Assembly: GCF_010998615.1 (NCBI RefSeq) | Contig: NZ_JAAEAH010000022.1 | Location: 40,222-104,221, forward strand | DNA: 64,000 bases | Direction: 5' to 3' | Source: Myxococcus sp. CA023 | GTDB taxonomy: Bacteria > Myxococcota > Myxococcia > Myxococcales > Myxococcaceae | Shown: piece by piece, positions 49,881-58,902 of the stretch | Layout of the letters: every line of letters begins with the position of its first letter | Position numbering within the stretch: the first letter of the stretch is position 1 | Notes under the pieces: generated by a model | Seen by the model: the letters and a program-made list of their open reading frames with translations, nothing else | Told to the model about the DNA's origin: nothing | Database searches by the model: none | Program-made: the position numbers and the translations under genes

Positions 49881-51989
49881 ATGGCTGAGAGAATTCTCGT
49901 CACCAGCGCGCTGCCCTACGCGAACGGCCCGGTCCACATCGGCCACGCCGTCGAGTACGTGCAGACCGACATCTACGTTCGTTTCCTCCGCTCGTGCGGC
50001 AGGGACGTCGTCTACTTCTGTGCCGATGACACCCACGGCACGCCCATCGAGCTGAACGCGGCGAAGCAGGGCCTCAAGCCCGAGGAGTTCATCGCCCGCT
50101 TCCACGAGGAGCACCAGCGGGACTTCCGCGACCTCGATGTCCGCTTCGACTACTTCCACTCCACCAACTCGCCGGAGAACCGCCAGTACGCGGAGCTCAT
50201 CTACGGGCGGCTGAAGGAGAAGGGCGACATCGAGCGCCGGAACATCGAGCAGACCTACTGCGAGAACGATCGCCGCTTCCTGCCGGACCGCTTCATCAAG
50301 GGGACCTGTCCCAACTGCAAGGCGGTCGACCAGTACGGCGACGCCTGCGAGAAGTGCGGCAAGGCCTACGACCCCACGGACCTCATCGACGCGCGCTGTG
50401 CCCTGTGTGGCACGCCCCCGGTCCGCAAGCACTCCGAACACCTGTTCTTCAAGCTGTCGCGGCACGCGGACTTCCTCCAGGACGTGCTGCGCAAGCCGGG
50501 CTTCCTCCACCCGGGCCTGGCGACGCAGCTCCAAGGCTTCTTCGAGAAGGGCCTTGCGGACTGGGACATCAGCCGTGACGGGCCGTACTTCGGCTTCGCC
50601 ATTCCGGGTGAGACGGACAAGTACTTCTACGTCTGGCTGGATGCGCCCATCGGGTACATCGCCACCACGGAGAAGTGGGCGAAGGAGACGGGCAAGGCGA
50701 AGAGCGCGCTGGATTACTGGGCCGCGGACGCCGACACCCGCATCATCCACTTCATCGGCAAGGACATCGTCTACTTCCACGCGTTGTTCTGGCCGGCCGT
50801 GCTCAACGTCGCGGGCTTCCACGGCCCCAGCGAAATCAAGGTCCACGGCCACCTCACGGTGAACGGCGAGAAGATGTCGAAGAGCCGCGGCACCATGGTG
50901 CCGGTGCGCGACTACCTGGACCAGTTGGACCCCAGCTACTTGCGCTACTTCTACGCGGCCAACCTGGGCCCGGGGGTGGAGGACCTGGACCTCAACCTCA
51001 AGGACTTCCGCCAGCGCGTGAATGGCGAGCTGGTCAACAACGTGGGCAACCTGGCCAACCGCGCCCTGTCGCTGCTGGCCGGTCCGCTGGAAAAGCGCCT
51101 GGCGCCCGGCCGTGCCGAGGGCCCGGGCCGCGCCCTGGTGGAGGCCGCGCTCGCCCGCGTACCGGAGGTTCGCGACGCGTTTGACAAGCTGGAGTACCGG
51201 TCCGCCATCCGCGTCATCACCGAGATTGCCTCGGCCGCCAACGGCTTCCTCCAGACGGCCGCGCCGTGGGCCCAGGTGAAGAAGGACGCGGAGGTCGCTC
51301 GCGCGGACCTGTCCGACGCCGCGGACGTGGCCTACCTCCTGGGCGCGCTGCTCGCCCCGGTGACGCCGCGCCTGTCGGAGAAGCTCTTCGCTCAGCTCGG
51401 CGCGGAGCCGCTGACGTTCCAGGCCCTGGAGGGCGCGAAGTACCCGCTGTTGGATCGCAGCCGTCCCATCGGCACGCCCGAGCCGCTGCTACCGCGGCTG
51501 GAGGAGGAGCGCGTCAACGCCATCATCAAGCTGCCGGAAGGCGCCGTGGCGCCGCAGGCAGCGGAGGCCAGTCCGGCCAAGGGCGCCAAGGCGGAGAAGA
51601 AGCCCGCCGAGGCTCCTGCAACCACGCAGGCGGCTCCGAGCGCTGGCGCGGCCGAGTCGTCGGGTGAAATCGAGTACGACGACTTCGCCAAGGTGGTGCT
51701 GAAGGCCGGCAAGGTGCTGGCCGCGGAGAAGGTGCAGAAGGCGGACAAGCTGCTCAAGCTCACGGTGGACGTGGGCGAGGGGAGCCCGCGCACCATCGTC
51801 TCCGGCATCGCGGAGGCCTTCGCGCCCGAGGCGCTCACCGGGCGCAACGTGGTGGTGGTGGCCAACCTCAAGCCGCGCAAGCTCAAGGGTATCGAGTCAC
51901 GCGGCATGCTCCTGACGGCGGGGCCGGGCGGCAAGGAGCTGTCGCTGCTCGACCCGGGCGATGTGGCTCCTGGCAGCGAGGTGAAGTGA
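49881..51989 (+). CDS. metG: Methionyl-tRNA synthetase, long form
   Basis: A 702-aa class I synthetase from ATG 49881 (RBS AGGAGA). HIGH is at residues 19-22 ('GPVHIGHAVEY') and KMSKS ('GEKMSKSRGT') at about 331-335. The zinc knuckle set is of the four-cysteine type, with 'CPNC', 'CEKC' and 'CALC' at about 143-175. The anticodon-binding helical domain extends to about 560. An alanine/lysine linker (about 555-595) leads to a C-terminal tRNA-binding/dimerisation OB domain ('YDDFAKVVLKAGKVL', 'KLKGIESRGMLLTA'). It charges tRNA-Met. The next gene starts with GTG immediately after its stop. Confidence 0.98.
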   Translation: MAERILVTSALPYANGPVHIGHAVEYVQTDIYVRFLRSCGRDVVYFCADDTHGTPIELNAAKQGLKPEEFIARFHEEHQRDFRDLDVRFDYFHSTNSPENRQYAELIYGRLKEKGDIERRNIEQTYCENDRRFLPDRFIKGTCPNCKAVDQYGDACEKCGKAYDPTDLIDARCALCGTPPVRKHSEHLFFKLSRHADFLQDVLRKPGFLHPGLATQLQGFFEKGLADWDISRDGPYFGFAIPGETDKYFYVWLDAPIGYIATTEKWAKETGKAKSALDYWAADADTRIIHFIGKDIVYFHALFWPAVLNVAGFHGPSEIKVHGHLTVNGEKMSKSRGTMVPVRDYLDQLDPSYLRYFYAANLGPGVEDLDLNLKDFRQRVNGELVNNVGNLANRALSLLAGPLEKRLAPGRAEGPGRALVEAALARVPEVRDAFDKLEYRSAIRVITEIASAANGFLQTAAPWAQVKKDAEVARADLSDAADVAYLLGALLAPVTPRLSEKLFAQLGAEPLTFQALEGAKYPLLDRSRPIGTPEPLLPRLEEERVNAIIKLPEGAVAPQAAEASPAKGAKAEKKPAEAPATTQAAPSAGAAESSGEIEYDDFAKVVLKAGKVLAAEKVQKADKLLKLTVDVGEGSPRTIVSGIAEAFAPEALTGRNVVVVANLKPRKLKGIESRGMLLTAGPGGKELSLLDPGDVAPGSEVK

Positions 51990-51990
51990 G

Positions 51991-52968
51991 GTGACGGACT
52001 GGCGTGCCGATCGGGACCGGGCCCTCCTGACGCTGGAGCGCGAGAATCGCCCGGCGTTCAGGACGGAAGCCGCGCTCCGGCTCTATCACCTCGCGTCGGA
52101 GGTCCCCGAGCACGCCGCCGAGTTCCTCGAGGCGCTCCCCCGGCTGCTGGCGGATAAGCAGGTGGAGGTGCGCCGCGCGGGGGTGAGCCTGGCCTCCGTG
52201 GTGGTGCCTCCGGCGGAGCTGCCGGACCTGCTCATCGCCCGGCTTCGGGACGAGGAGTGGCAGATTCGCCTGGAGGCCACCGGCCGGTTGGCGGATCTGG
52301 CCCGGCCGGAGCTGCGTGGGGCGCTGGCCTCCATGCTGGAGGACGGCACCTTCGAGGTCCGCTTCGAAGCGGCACGCGGCATCGCCAGCCTCCATCACGC
52401 AGCGGGGCTGGAGGTGTTGCTGGAGGCGCTGGACGCGGACCTGCTGCGCTTCCGGGCCCTGGGAGCGCTGGCGGAGCTGGGGGACGCGCGCGCGCTGCCC
52501 CATGTGAAGAAGCTGTTCGGCCGGTGGCTCCTGCCCGCCTTCGACAAGACGCAGGCCGCCGGGGTGCTGGCGAAGCTGGGCGATTCGGACGGCTCGACGT
52601 ACCTCATCCAGCGGACGGCGAAGAAGCGGTGGAGCCCGGACCGGGCCCTGGCCGTGGAGCTCTGCGGCGAGGTGAAGGTGCCCGGCGCGCTGGAGCGGTT
52701 GAAGGAAGTCCTGGACGACGTGAAGGACCCCTGCCGGGGCGCAGCCGCGAGAGGCCTGGGCCGGCTGGGGGATGCGCGGGCGCTGCCCTGGCTGGTCGGG
52801 CTGCTCCAGGACGCGCAGGCCTCCGAGGACAGCCGATTGGACGCCGCTGACGGGCTGTGGCGCCTGGGCGGGGCGGAGGCGCGTGAGGTCGTTCGCAACG
52901 CGGTGAGTACCTTTCCCTCACCAGAGGCCCGCGCCGAGCTGGAAGAGCTGTTGCAGGAGGAGCCATGA
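51991..52968 (+). CDS. HEAT-repeat protein
   Basis: A 325-aa protein starting at GTG 51991, one base after the metG stop. It is built almost entirely of 30-residue helical HEAT/PBS-lyase-like repeats, for example 'LRDEEWQIRLEATGRLADL', 'EDGTFEVRFEAARGIASL', 'ALDADLLRFRALGALAELGD', 'DPCRGAAARGLGRLGDARAL'. Such proteins are scaffolds for protein binding or for phycobilin-type lyase relatives. No catalytic motif is visible. The stop overlaps the TatD start (ATGA), forming metG-HEAT-tatD. Confidence 0.9.
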   Translation: MTDWRADRDRALLTLERENRPAFRTEAALRLYHLASEVPEHAAEFLEALPRLLADKQVEVRRAGVSLASVVVPPAELPDLLIARLRDEEWQIRLEATGRLADLARPELRGALASMLEDGTFEVRFEAARGIASLHHAAGLEVLLEALDADLLRFRALGALAELGDARALPHVKKLFGRWLLPAFDKTQAAGVLAKLGDSDGSTYLIQRTAKKRWSPDRALAVELCGEVKVPGALERLKEVLDDVKDPCRGAAARGLGRLGDARALPWLVGLLQDAQASEDSRLDAADGLWRLGGAEAREVVRNAVSTFPSPEARAELEELLQEEP

Positions 52969-53741
52969 AATTCGTCGACGCCCACTGTCACCTCGAGGTG
53001 AAGGACTACCCGGACGTCATGGCCGTGCTCGACGCGGCTCGCGCGGCGGGGTTGGTCCATGCCGTCGTGGTGGGGCAGTTCCACGGCCCGGGCAACTGGG
53101 GCAACGCGCTGGAGGTGGCGGCGGCGCACCCGGAGTTCCTGTCGCCCACGTTGGGCATCCACCCGCACGAGGCCGCTCGGGCCACCGAGGAGGACCTGGC
53201 CACGCTGGAGCGCACCTGCGCACGTCCCGAGGTCCGGGCGGTGGGGGAGGCGGGCCTGGACTACTACTACGACCACTCACCGCGCGAGGCGCAGGCGGAG
53301 GTGTTCCGGCGGCAGTGCGCGCTGGCGCTCCGGCTGGGCAAGCCGCTGGTGGTGCACGTGCGCGACGCGCATGACGACTGTGACGCCATCCTCGGCGAGA
53401 CGGGCGTAGCGAAGGGCGTCATTCACTGCTTCACCGGCGACACGGACGCGGCGCGGCGCTACCTGGACCGGGGCTTCCTGCTGTCGCTGTCGGGCGTCAT
53501 CACCTACAAGAAGACGGAGGCGCTCCAGGACGCGGTGCGCTTCGCGCCGTTGGACAGGCTGATGGTGGAGACGGACAGCCCGTACCTGGCGCCGGTGCCG
53601 CACCGGGGGCGGAAGAACCAGCCCTCGCACGTGGTGGAGACGGCGAAGAAGGTCGCCGAGCTCAAGGGCGTGACGCTGGAGGAGGTGGCCGCGGTCACCA
53701 CCGCCAACGCCGCCGCCCTCTTCAACCTCAACCTGCGTTGA
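52965..53741 (+). CDS. tatD: TatD family metal-dependent hydrolase
   Basis: A 258-aa protein. 'VDAHCHLEV' gives the first two His ligands, 'GEAGLDYYY' the Glu, 'KPLVVHVRDA' another His, 'VIHCFTGD' a further His, and 'METDSPYLAP' the Asp of the TatD TIM barrel. Family members are DNases/exonucleases or act on D-aminoacyl-tRNA and small substrates. The start overlaps the HEAT gene; the stop region overlaps the convergent downstream gene by 14 bases. Confidence 0.93.
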   Translation: MKFVDAHCHLEVKDYPDVMAVLDAARAAGLVHAVVVGQFHGPGNWGNALEVAAAHPEFLSPTLGIHPHEAARATEEDLATLERTCARPEVRAVGEAGLDYYYDHSPREAQAEVFRRQCALALRLGKPLVVHVRDAHDDCDAILGETGVAKGVIHCFTGDTDAARRYLDRGFLLSLSGVITYKKTEALQDAVRFAPLDRLMVETDSPYLAPVPHRGRKNQPSHVVETAKKVAELKGVTLEEVAAVTTANAAALFNLNLR

Positions 53742-55710
53742 GGCCGCCGGCCAGGGCCGCGAGGTCCTGGTCCATCTGCGGCACGTCCAGCAGCAACGCG
53801 TCCGGGTCGTACTGAAAGTCCGCCTGCTTCAGCTTCAGCAGCGCCTGTAGCGCGGGCTCTCCTGAGTGACCACCGAAGGACGCGAAGACGACGCGGCCCC
53901 GCTCCAGGTGCAGGTAGCCCTCCAGCGTGTGCTGGCGCAGGTTGAGCCGGCCGCTCTTGTGGCCTCCGCCCAGCGTGCGCAACAGCTCGCGCGGGGGGAG
54001 CTCGTCGAAGCTGCCGCGTACCACGCGCCCTGGGCCGTTGTGCTGGACCCGGTCGTCGTAGAGGGCCTGCACCGTCTTCGCGATGGCGGGCTTGTCCGCG
54101 GGCGACAGCACGTCCGTGGCACCCGCCATGAGCAGGCGCTCCCGCGTGGCATTGTCGGGCTCGCCCACCACCGCGATGGGCAGACCCGCCGTCTCCGGCG
54201 CCGAGCGGGCCTGCGCCAGCAGGTCCATCACGTCCTGCAGTCCCAGCCGCAGGCTCACCACCAGCACGTCGCAGTCCTGCCGCGCCAGTCCGTCCTGCGC
54301 GCCCTCGACGGTGGACAGCGCGTGCGCCACCAGGCCCTGTTTCAGCACCGCCTCCAGCAGCTCGCCGCGAGCCGTCTCGTCCGGCTCCACCACGAGCACC
54401 TGGCGGCCTTCGCTCTCCAGCCGGTGGCGCAGCAGCTCACCACTCTGGAGCTGGATGACGATGTCCGCCACCACCGGGTCATAGAGCACGCCCGCGTACT
54501 TGCGCAGGTGCTCCAGGGCCTGCTCCTTGGGCAGCACGCGGCCCAGGGCATTGCCCGGGTTCTTCGTCAGCTCCAGGAAGCTGTCCACCGCGGCGAGGAT
54601 GCGCGCGCCCAGGGTGATGTCCTCGCCCTTGGCGCCCTGGGGCGTGCCGGAGCCGTCCCAGGCTTCGTACATCTGCGCGAGGATGGTGTTCGTCTGCGCG
54701 GGCAGGTGCACCGTCTCGAACATGCGGGTGGGGATGCGGCAGGCCTGCTTCGCCTGCGCCTTCCACTCCGGGTTGACGGCGTTGCTCGCCAGCGAGAAGT
54801 GCCGCTCCGCCGGCTTGCCCAGGTCGTGCAGGTAGGCGGCGATGGCCAGCGCGGCCAGTTCCTTGTGGGGCATGCCCATGCGCTGGCCCACGATGCCGGC
54901 CTGTCGCGCCAACTGCGCGGAGTGCCCGCGGTGGCGCTGGCGGTCCTGCTCCAGCAGGCCGACCATGATGCCCAGCGTCTCCACGTAGTCGCTGTCGCTC
55001 ACCAGCCCGCGCGGCCCGCCGGGCTCGCGCCGCTGGGTGGACGGGCGGACCGCGGGGGTGCCGGTGCTGCTGCCGCGTTGCAGCCGCATCCGCGCGTCCG
55101 TCTCCACGCGGAAGTTGAGGCTGAGTCCGCCACGGTTGCCCGCGCCCGTCCCGGTGCCGCTGCCCGCGTAGGTGCGTCCGTGCTCCGGGGCGCCCGTGCG
55201 GGACGGCGCGGCCGGGGCCTGGCCCTGGGCGTTGGCGCCTTCCAGCAGCGCGGCGAAGGCGGTGGGATCGCCGTAGTAGTGCTTGCGGATGGCGGCGGAG
55301 ATGGCGCTGCGCAGGCCCACGTACGCGTAGACCTCCGACATGCCCGTGACGAGGGCAATCTCGTCCATCAGCGACTTGTTCTGCGGCTCGGCGGCGACCA
55401 CGGAGAGCAGCTTGCGCTCCGGGTCCACCGCCAGCGGCAGCACGTTCTGCGCCTCGGCCAGGCGCACCGGAAGCCGGTCCAGCACCTCGGTGGCGATGCG
55501 CGCCTTCGCCAGCTTGTCCGCGCTGACGAAGCGCGTCTGGAACTCCGCCGCCAGGAAGCGCAGCAGCGCCGCTTCCTGGAGCAGTCCCAGCTCCACCAGA
55601 CAATCACCGACCTTGTGGCCGGTGATTTTCTGGTGCTCCAGGGCCTGTTCCACGGCCCCGGCGTTGACGAGTCCCGCCTCGATGAGGCGCTCTCCCAACC
55701 TCTTCACCAT
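53728..55710 (-). CDS. Multidomain signalling protein: MshEN-like - HD-GYP-like - receiver-like - DUF4388/PATAN-like
   Basis: A 660-aa protein with four apparent parts. Residues 1-145 look like the N-terminal domain of type II/IV secretion ATPases ('LGERLIEAGLVNAGAVEQAL', 'AAEFQTRFVSADKL'), often c-di-GMP binding. Residues 150-235 are a disordered linker. Residues 240-425 form an HD-GYP-like fold with 'HRGHSAQLARQAG' and His295-Asp296 in 'AAYLHDLGKP', but HHE and GYP are replaced by 'MYE' and 'GTP', so c-di-GMP hydrolysis is doubtful. Residues 437-550 are receiver-like with Ser in place of the phospho-Asp ('DVLVVSLRLG'). Residues 560-650 are a DUF4388-type domain. It probably acts as a c-di-GMP effector or scaffold. 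Confidence 0.82.
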   Translation of the reverse strand: MVKRLGERLIEAGLVNAGAVEQALEHQKITGHKVGDCLVELGLLQEAALLRFLAAEFQTRFVSADKLAKARIATEVLDRLPVRLAEAQNVLPLAVDPERKLLSVVAAEPQNKSLMDEIALVTGMSEVYAYVGLRSAISAAIRKHYYGDPTAFAALLEGANAQGQAPAAPSRTGAPEHGRTYAGSGTGTGAGNRGGLSLNFRVETDARMRLQRGSSTGTPAVRPSTQRREPGGPRGLVSDSDYVETLGIMVGLLEQDRQRHRGHSAQLARQAGIVGQRMGMPHKELAALAIAAYLHDLGKPAERHFSLASNAVNPEWKAQAKQACRIPTRMFETVHLPAQTNTILAQMYEAWDGSGTPQGAKGEDITLGARILAAVDSFLELTKNPGNALGRVLPKEQALEHLRKYAGVLYDPVVADIVIQLQSGELLRHRLESEGRQVLVVEPDETARGELLEAVLKQGLVAHALSTVEGAQDGLARQDCDVLVVSLRLGLQDVMDLLAQARSAPETAGLPIAVVGEPDNATRERLLMAGATDVLSPADKPAIAKTVQALYDDRVQHNGPGRVVRGSFDELPPRELLRTLGGGHKSGRLNLRQHTLEGYLHLERGRVVFASFGGHSGEPALQALLKLKQADFQYDPDALLLDVPQMDQDLAALAGGLNAG

Positions 55711-55718
55711 GTGCTGCC

Positions 55719-57167
55719 TCAGCTCTCCGAGGAACCCTCACCGCCCTTGTTGCCGGAATCGGACGGTAACGACGTCAGCGCGCTGAACGGCTTGAAGGTC
55801 AGCTCCTTGGGCAGCGAGCTCGCGTCACGCGGCGGACGCTCCTCGCGGGGCGGACGGGGCGGACGCTCCTCACGCGGACGCTCTTCACGCGCGCGCTCCT
55901 CGCGGGGCGGACGCTCCTTGCGGGGCGGGCGCTGGGCCTGCTCCTGCTGCGGGGCGCCCTCGGCCGGGGTGCCCGGCTGCTGCGGCTTCTCCGCCCGGGC
56001 CTTGCGCTTCTCCTCGCGGCCCTTGCGGCGGCCCCCCCCCTCCACCGGGGCGCGGCCCCGCGAAGTGGGCGAGGGGCCCTTCCACAGCTGGCGCTCGTAG
56101 GGGCGCACCACGTCCGTCCACTTGTCGTGCGAGTCGCGCTGCATGGCCTCCAGCCACGAGGCGATGCGCGCGTCCAGCGACTCCAGCGAGTGGATGATCT
56201 GCGCTTCCAGCGTCACCGGTGACTTCGGGCTGCCGTGCTGCGTGTCGCCGTGCTGGGAGATGACCAGGTGCGTGAGGTGCTGCTCCAGGAGCGGCGGGAA
56301 GCCGGGGATGGCCAGCGCCTTCTCGCGCAGCTTCTGCGCCGTCAGGACGAGGTTGCCCACCAGCCGGCCCTCGTCGGAGGACTCGGAGGCGTCCGCCGCC
56401 TTCAGCACCTGCTGCAGCAGCGCGCCGGCCAGCAGCAGGTCGCGGTCCGCCATGGGGTACTGGTCCGCCACGCGGAGCGTCAGCCGCATCACCGACAGGA
56501 TGTGCTCCGCCAGTCCGCCACGCCACGCGTGGTGCGTGCCCCGGGCGCCCTGGGCCACCGGCAGGCCGGCCGCAATCTTCGGGTCGTCCAGGAAGGCCAG
56601 CAGCAGCTGCTTCACGAAGGTGTCGCCGATGCGCTCGGTGACCATCTCCCGGATGAGGCCGGCGGCGCGCGCGCCACCCGGGCCCTCGTTGCCGCGGGCC
56701 TCGCCCTTGTCGGCCTTCTCGGGCTTCTCAGCCTTGGCTTCCGGGGCGGCCTTGGCCTCCGGCGCGGGCTTCGCCTCGGCGGCGGGCGGGGCCGGGGGCG
56801 GCTCGAACTCCTTGGGGTCCAGGGGCTCGGGGTCCAGGCGCTCCAGGGCCTCGACGACGACCTGGGTGCGGCCGTGGAACTGGATGACGTTGCCCTGGAC
56901 GAGCACGAAGTCGCCCGGCTGGAAGACGGGCTCGAGCGCGTCGACCTTGTCGAAGACGCGCGCGTCCACCTCGCCACTCTTGTCGACGAGCGTGGCGGCG
57001 ACGAACACCTTGCCACTGCGGGCGGTCACCTTCTCCTTCTTGGTGACGCGGAAGACGGTATGGACGCGGTCCTTCTCCCGCAGGTCGGCCGCATACACCT
57101 TGCGGACGGTCTCCACGGAACCTTCCTGGGCGGGGGGCGCGGACTCGGGCACGTTTTCGTTGGTCAT
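55719..57167 (-). CDS. YhaM-like OB/HD-domain protein lacking the HD doublet
   Basis: A 482-aa protein from ATG 57167. Residues 25-112 form an OB-fold nucleic-acid-binding domain ('KVTARSGKVFVAATLVDKSG', 'VLVQGNVIQFHGRTQVVVE'). An Ala/Pro/Lys-rich linker (115-165) follows. Residues 170-345 align with the HD domain of YhaM-type 3'-5' exoribonucleases: 'HHAWRGGLAEHILSVM' (His222), 'LVISQHGDTQHGSPKSPVTL' (His306) and 'SLDARI' (Asp332). The HD doublet expected at 'GALLHDIGK' reads 'GALLQQVLK' (Gln252-Gln253), so catalysis may be lost. The C-terminal 110 residues are disordered, with PPREERxxxEER repeats. Possibly an RNA-binding, non-catalytic relative. The stop lies 8 bases before the start of the HD-GYP-like gene. 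Confidence 0.85.
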   Translation of the reverse strand: MTNENVPESAPPAQEGSVETVRKVYAADLREKDRVHTVFRVTKKEKVTARSGKVFVAATLVDKSGEVDARVFDKVDALEPVFQPGDFVLVQGNVIQFHGRTQVVVEALERLDPEPLDPKEFEPPPAPPAAEAKPAPEAKAAPEAKAEKPEKADKGEARGNEGPGGARAAGLIREMVTERIGDTFVKQLLLAFLDDPKIAAGLPVAQGARGTHHAWRGGLAEHILSVMRLTLRVADQYPMADRDLLLAGALLQQVLKAADASESSDEGRLVGNLVLTAQKLREKALAIPGFPPLLEQHLTHLVISQHGDTQHGSPKSPVTLEAQIIHSLESLDARIASWLEAMQRDSHDKWTDVVRPYERQLWKGPSPTSRGRAPVEGGGRRKGREEKRKARAEKPQQPGTPAEGAPQQEQAQRPPRKERPPREERAREERPREERPPRPPREERPPRDASSLPKELTFKPFSALTSLPSDSGNKGGEGSSES

Positions 57168-57214
57168 TGCGGCGGCGGACACTAGCACTCCATCGGCCGC
57201 GCGGGTGGACGGCT

Positions 57215-58354
57215 TCAGCTGACTTCCAACGCCATCGCGTGGAGGTGCTCGGCCCCATGGGACCCGGCCAGGGTCGGGTGGTCCGGCGGCAGGCCAGGGC
57301 GGGACAGCCGGGTGGCGATCCGGGCCTCGCCCTCGCAGGCGGTGGCCACCAGGTCGTCAAAGCCCTCCTGGGGGAGGGGTGGATGGTACCCGGTGACCAT
57401 CAACCAGCCACCGTGGCGCGTCCTGCGAAGCGCGTGACGCAGCAACTCCACGAATTCCTCGTCGGTCGCCACGGCCGGTGTGTCCAGCAGGACCAGGTCG
57501 AAGGTGTCTCGCACCGCACGGAGGACCTGGAGGGGCTTGCCCGTCTCCACCATCACCCGGCCCAGCAGGCCGTTGGCCTCCGCGTTCTCACGCGCCAGGT
57601 CCGCGGCGTCCGCGTCGGCGTCGAAGGCGAGGATGTGCCGGGCCCCGTGCACCCCCGCGTGGACGAAGAGCCCTCCCACGTTGCAACTGGCGTCCAGCAC
57701 GCGCGAGCCCTGGGCCATGCGGGCAACGAAGCGGCGGACCTCGCGCTGGTCATACGCGTAGCCCGTGCCCTGGCCGTACGTGAGGTCCACGGTGAAGCGG
57801 GCCCCCATCTCCAGGAGCCGGCACCAGCGGGGTGGGGTGCCGTACAGGACATGGGGGCGCTGCGTGGGCAGGCCCAGCGCTTTGCGGCGAAAGGTGTCGT
57901 TGCGCAGCAGCACCGCGCCCGCGCCCGCCACCTCCACCAGCGCGCGCGTCAGCTCCTCATGGCGCGCGTCCATGGCACGGGTGAGCGTCTGCACCACGAA
58001 GTGTGTGTCGTAGCGGTCCACGATGAGGCCGGGCAGGCCGTCCCCGTCATCGTTGACGACGCGGCAGAAGCGCGGGTCGTCCACCAGCCGGGCCCGCCGC
58101 TCGAAGGCGTGGCGGAGATGGCGCGGGATGAGTCCCTCCACCGCCTCGTCCGGCTGGCCGAGCCGCCGCACCGCGTAGGGCGCCTCTAAATCCACGTCTC
58201 CCAGGCCCAGCACCGAGCCGTCCTCGTCCCGAAGCTGTACGGGCTCTCCGGGCTGTGGCGTGCCTTCCATGGAGACGATGTCTTCCCGGCGCAGCCATGG
58301 CGCGCCATGGCGCAGTCGGCGGGCGGCGTCGCGGGACAGATAGGTGCTGAGCAC
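57215..58354 (-). CDS. Class I SAM-dependent methyltransferase, RlmI/RlmK-like rRNA large-subunit type
   Basis: A 379-aa protein from GTG 58354, chosen because GAGAGGAG precedes it and because the PUA-like domain begins immediately ('LSTYLSRDAARRLRHGAPWL'). Central 'DDPRFCRVVNDDGDGLPGLIVDRY' and 'LRNDTFRRKALGL' are the EEHEE-domain pattern of RlmI. The methyltransferase domain has motif I 'VLDASCNVGGLFVHA', 'AFDADADAADLARENAEANG' and 'DTFDLVLLDTPAV'. RlmI makes 5-methylcytosine 1962 in 23S rRNA; here the catalytic 'PPxF' loop reads DTPAV, so specificity may differ. The gene sits in the dense minus-strand block, upstream of the YhaM-like gene by 47 bases. Confidence 0.85.
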   Translation of the reverse strand: MLSTYLSRDAARRLRHGAPWLRREDIVSMEGTPQPGEPVQLRDEDGSVLGLGDVDLEAPYAVRRLGQPDEAVEGLIPRHLRHAFERRARLVDDPRFCRVVNDDGDGLPGLIVDRYDTHFVVQTLTRAMDARHEELTRALVEVAGAGAVLLRNDTFRRKALGLPTQRPHVLYGTPPRWCRLLEMGARFTVDLTYGQGTGYAYDQREVRRFVARMAQGSRVLDASCNVGGLFVHAGVHGARHILAFDADADAADLARENAEANGLLGRVMVETGKPLQVLRAVRDTFDLVLLDTPAVATDEEFVELLRHALRRTRHGGWLMVTGYHPPLPQEGFDDLVATACEGEARIATRLSRPGLPPDHPTLAGSHGAEHLHAMALEVS

Positions 58355-58511
58355 GATGGGTTCTCCTCTCGCGGCGACCCGAGGGCACCGGCGCCCGGGC
58401 GTGCTGCCAGGGGAGAACATGGGGTGCTGGCCTGCGGATGGCTGCCCGTCCCGGAGCGCCACGTCGGGGGGCAGCCGGGCGGGCGGGCCCGCGCGCCGTC
58501 GCCCCGTCGCT

Positions 58512-58880
58512 TCAGCCGCCGTTGGGGGTGCGCTTGAAGGCCTTGGTGGTGACCTGGAAGAGCAGGGTGCTGGCCACCAGCGCCAGGACGATGCCGATGC
58601 CACGCAGCCGCAATTCGTCGCGGAACACCAGGGACAGGGCCAGCGCGCTCAGCAGCACCACGGCCGCCACGCGAAGCACCTGTCCCCGCTGCAATGCCCC
58701 CGAGCGCGCGGGTTTCGCCTGGGCAAGAACGGGGATGCTCGCCGCCTTGCGCCAGGTGGTGGCGGTCTCCTCCCGGACTTCGTCCTCCGCGTCCACCAGC
58801 CCCTGGACGTAGGCCCGCTCCACATCCAGCAGGCTGGGGTAGACCAGCTCGCCCTCCGGCGTCCGCACGACGTATCGCAT
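58512..58880 (-). CDS. Small two-TM membrane protein with GYF-like cytosolic part
   Basis: A 122-aa protein from ATG 58880 with GGAGGAGG nearby. Residues 1-50 ('MRYVVRTPEGELVYPSLLDV', then 'AEDEVREETATTWRKAASIP') resemble the N-terminal GYF_2/DUF4339-like segment of many myxococcal proteins. Two hydrophobic helices follow (about 69-87 and 93-111). No function is known. It lies 22 bases after the FAD oxidoreductase stop and is probably cotranscribed with it. Confidence 0.75.
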   Translation of the reverse strand: MRYVVRTPEGELVYPSLLDVERAYVQGLVDAEDEVREETATTWRKAASIPVLAQAKPARSGALQRGQVLRVAAVVLLSALALSLVFRDELRLRGIGIVLALVASTLLFQVTTKAFKRTPNGG

Positions 58881-58902
58881 GCGCCCTCCTCCCGGCCGTC
58901 CG

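Noticed and set aside
53866..56100. A 744-codon plus-strand frame over the HD-GYP-like and YhaM-like genes
   Set aside because: Same reason: it is antisense to well-supported genes and low in recognisable domains.
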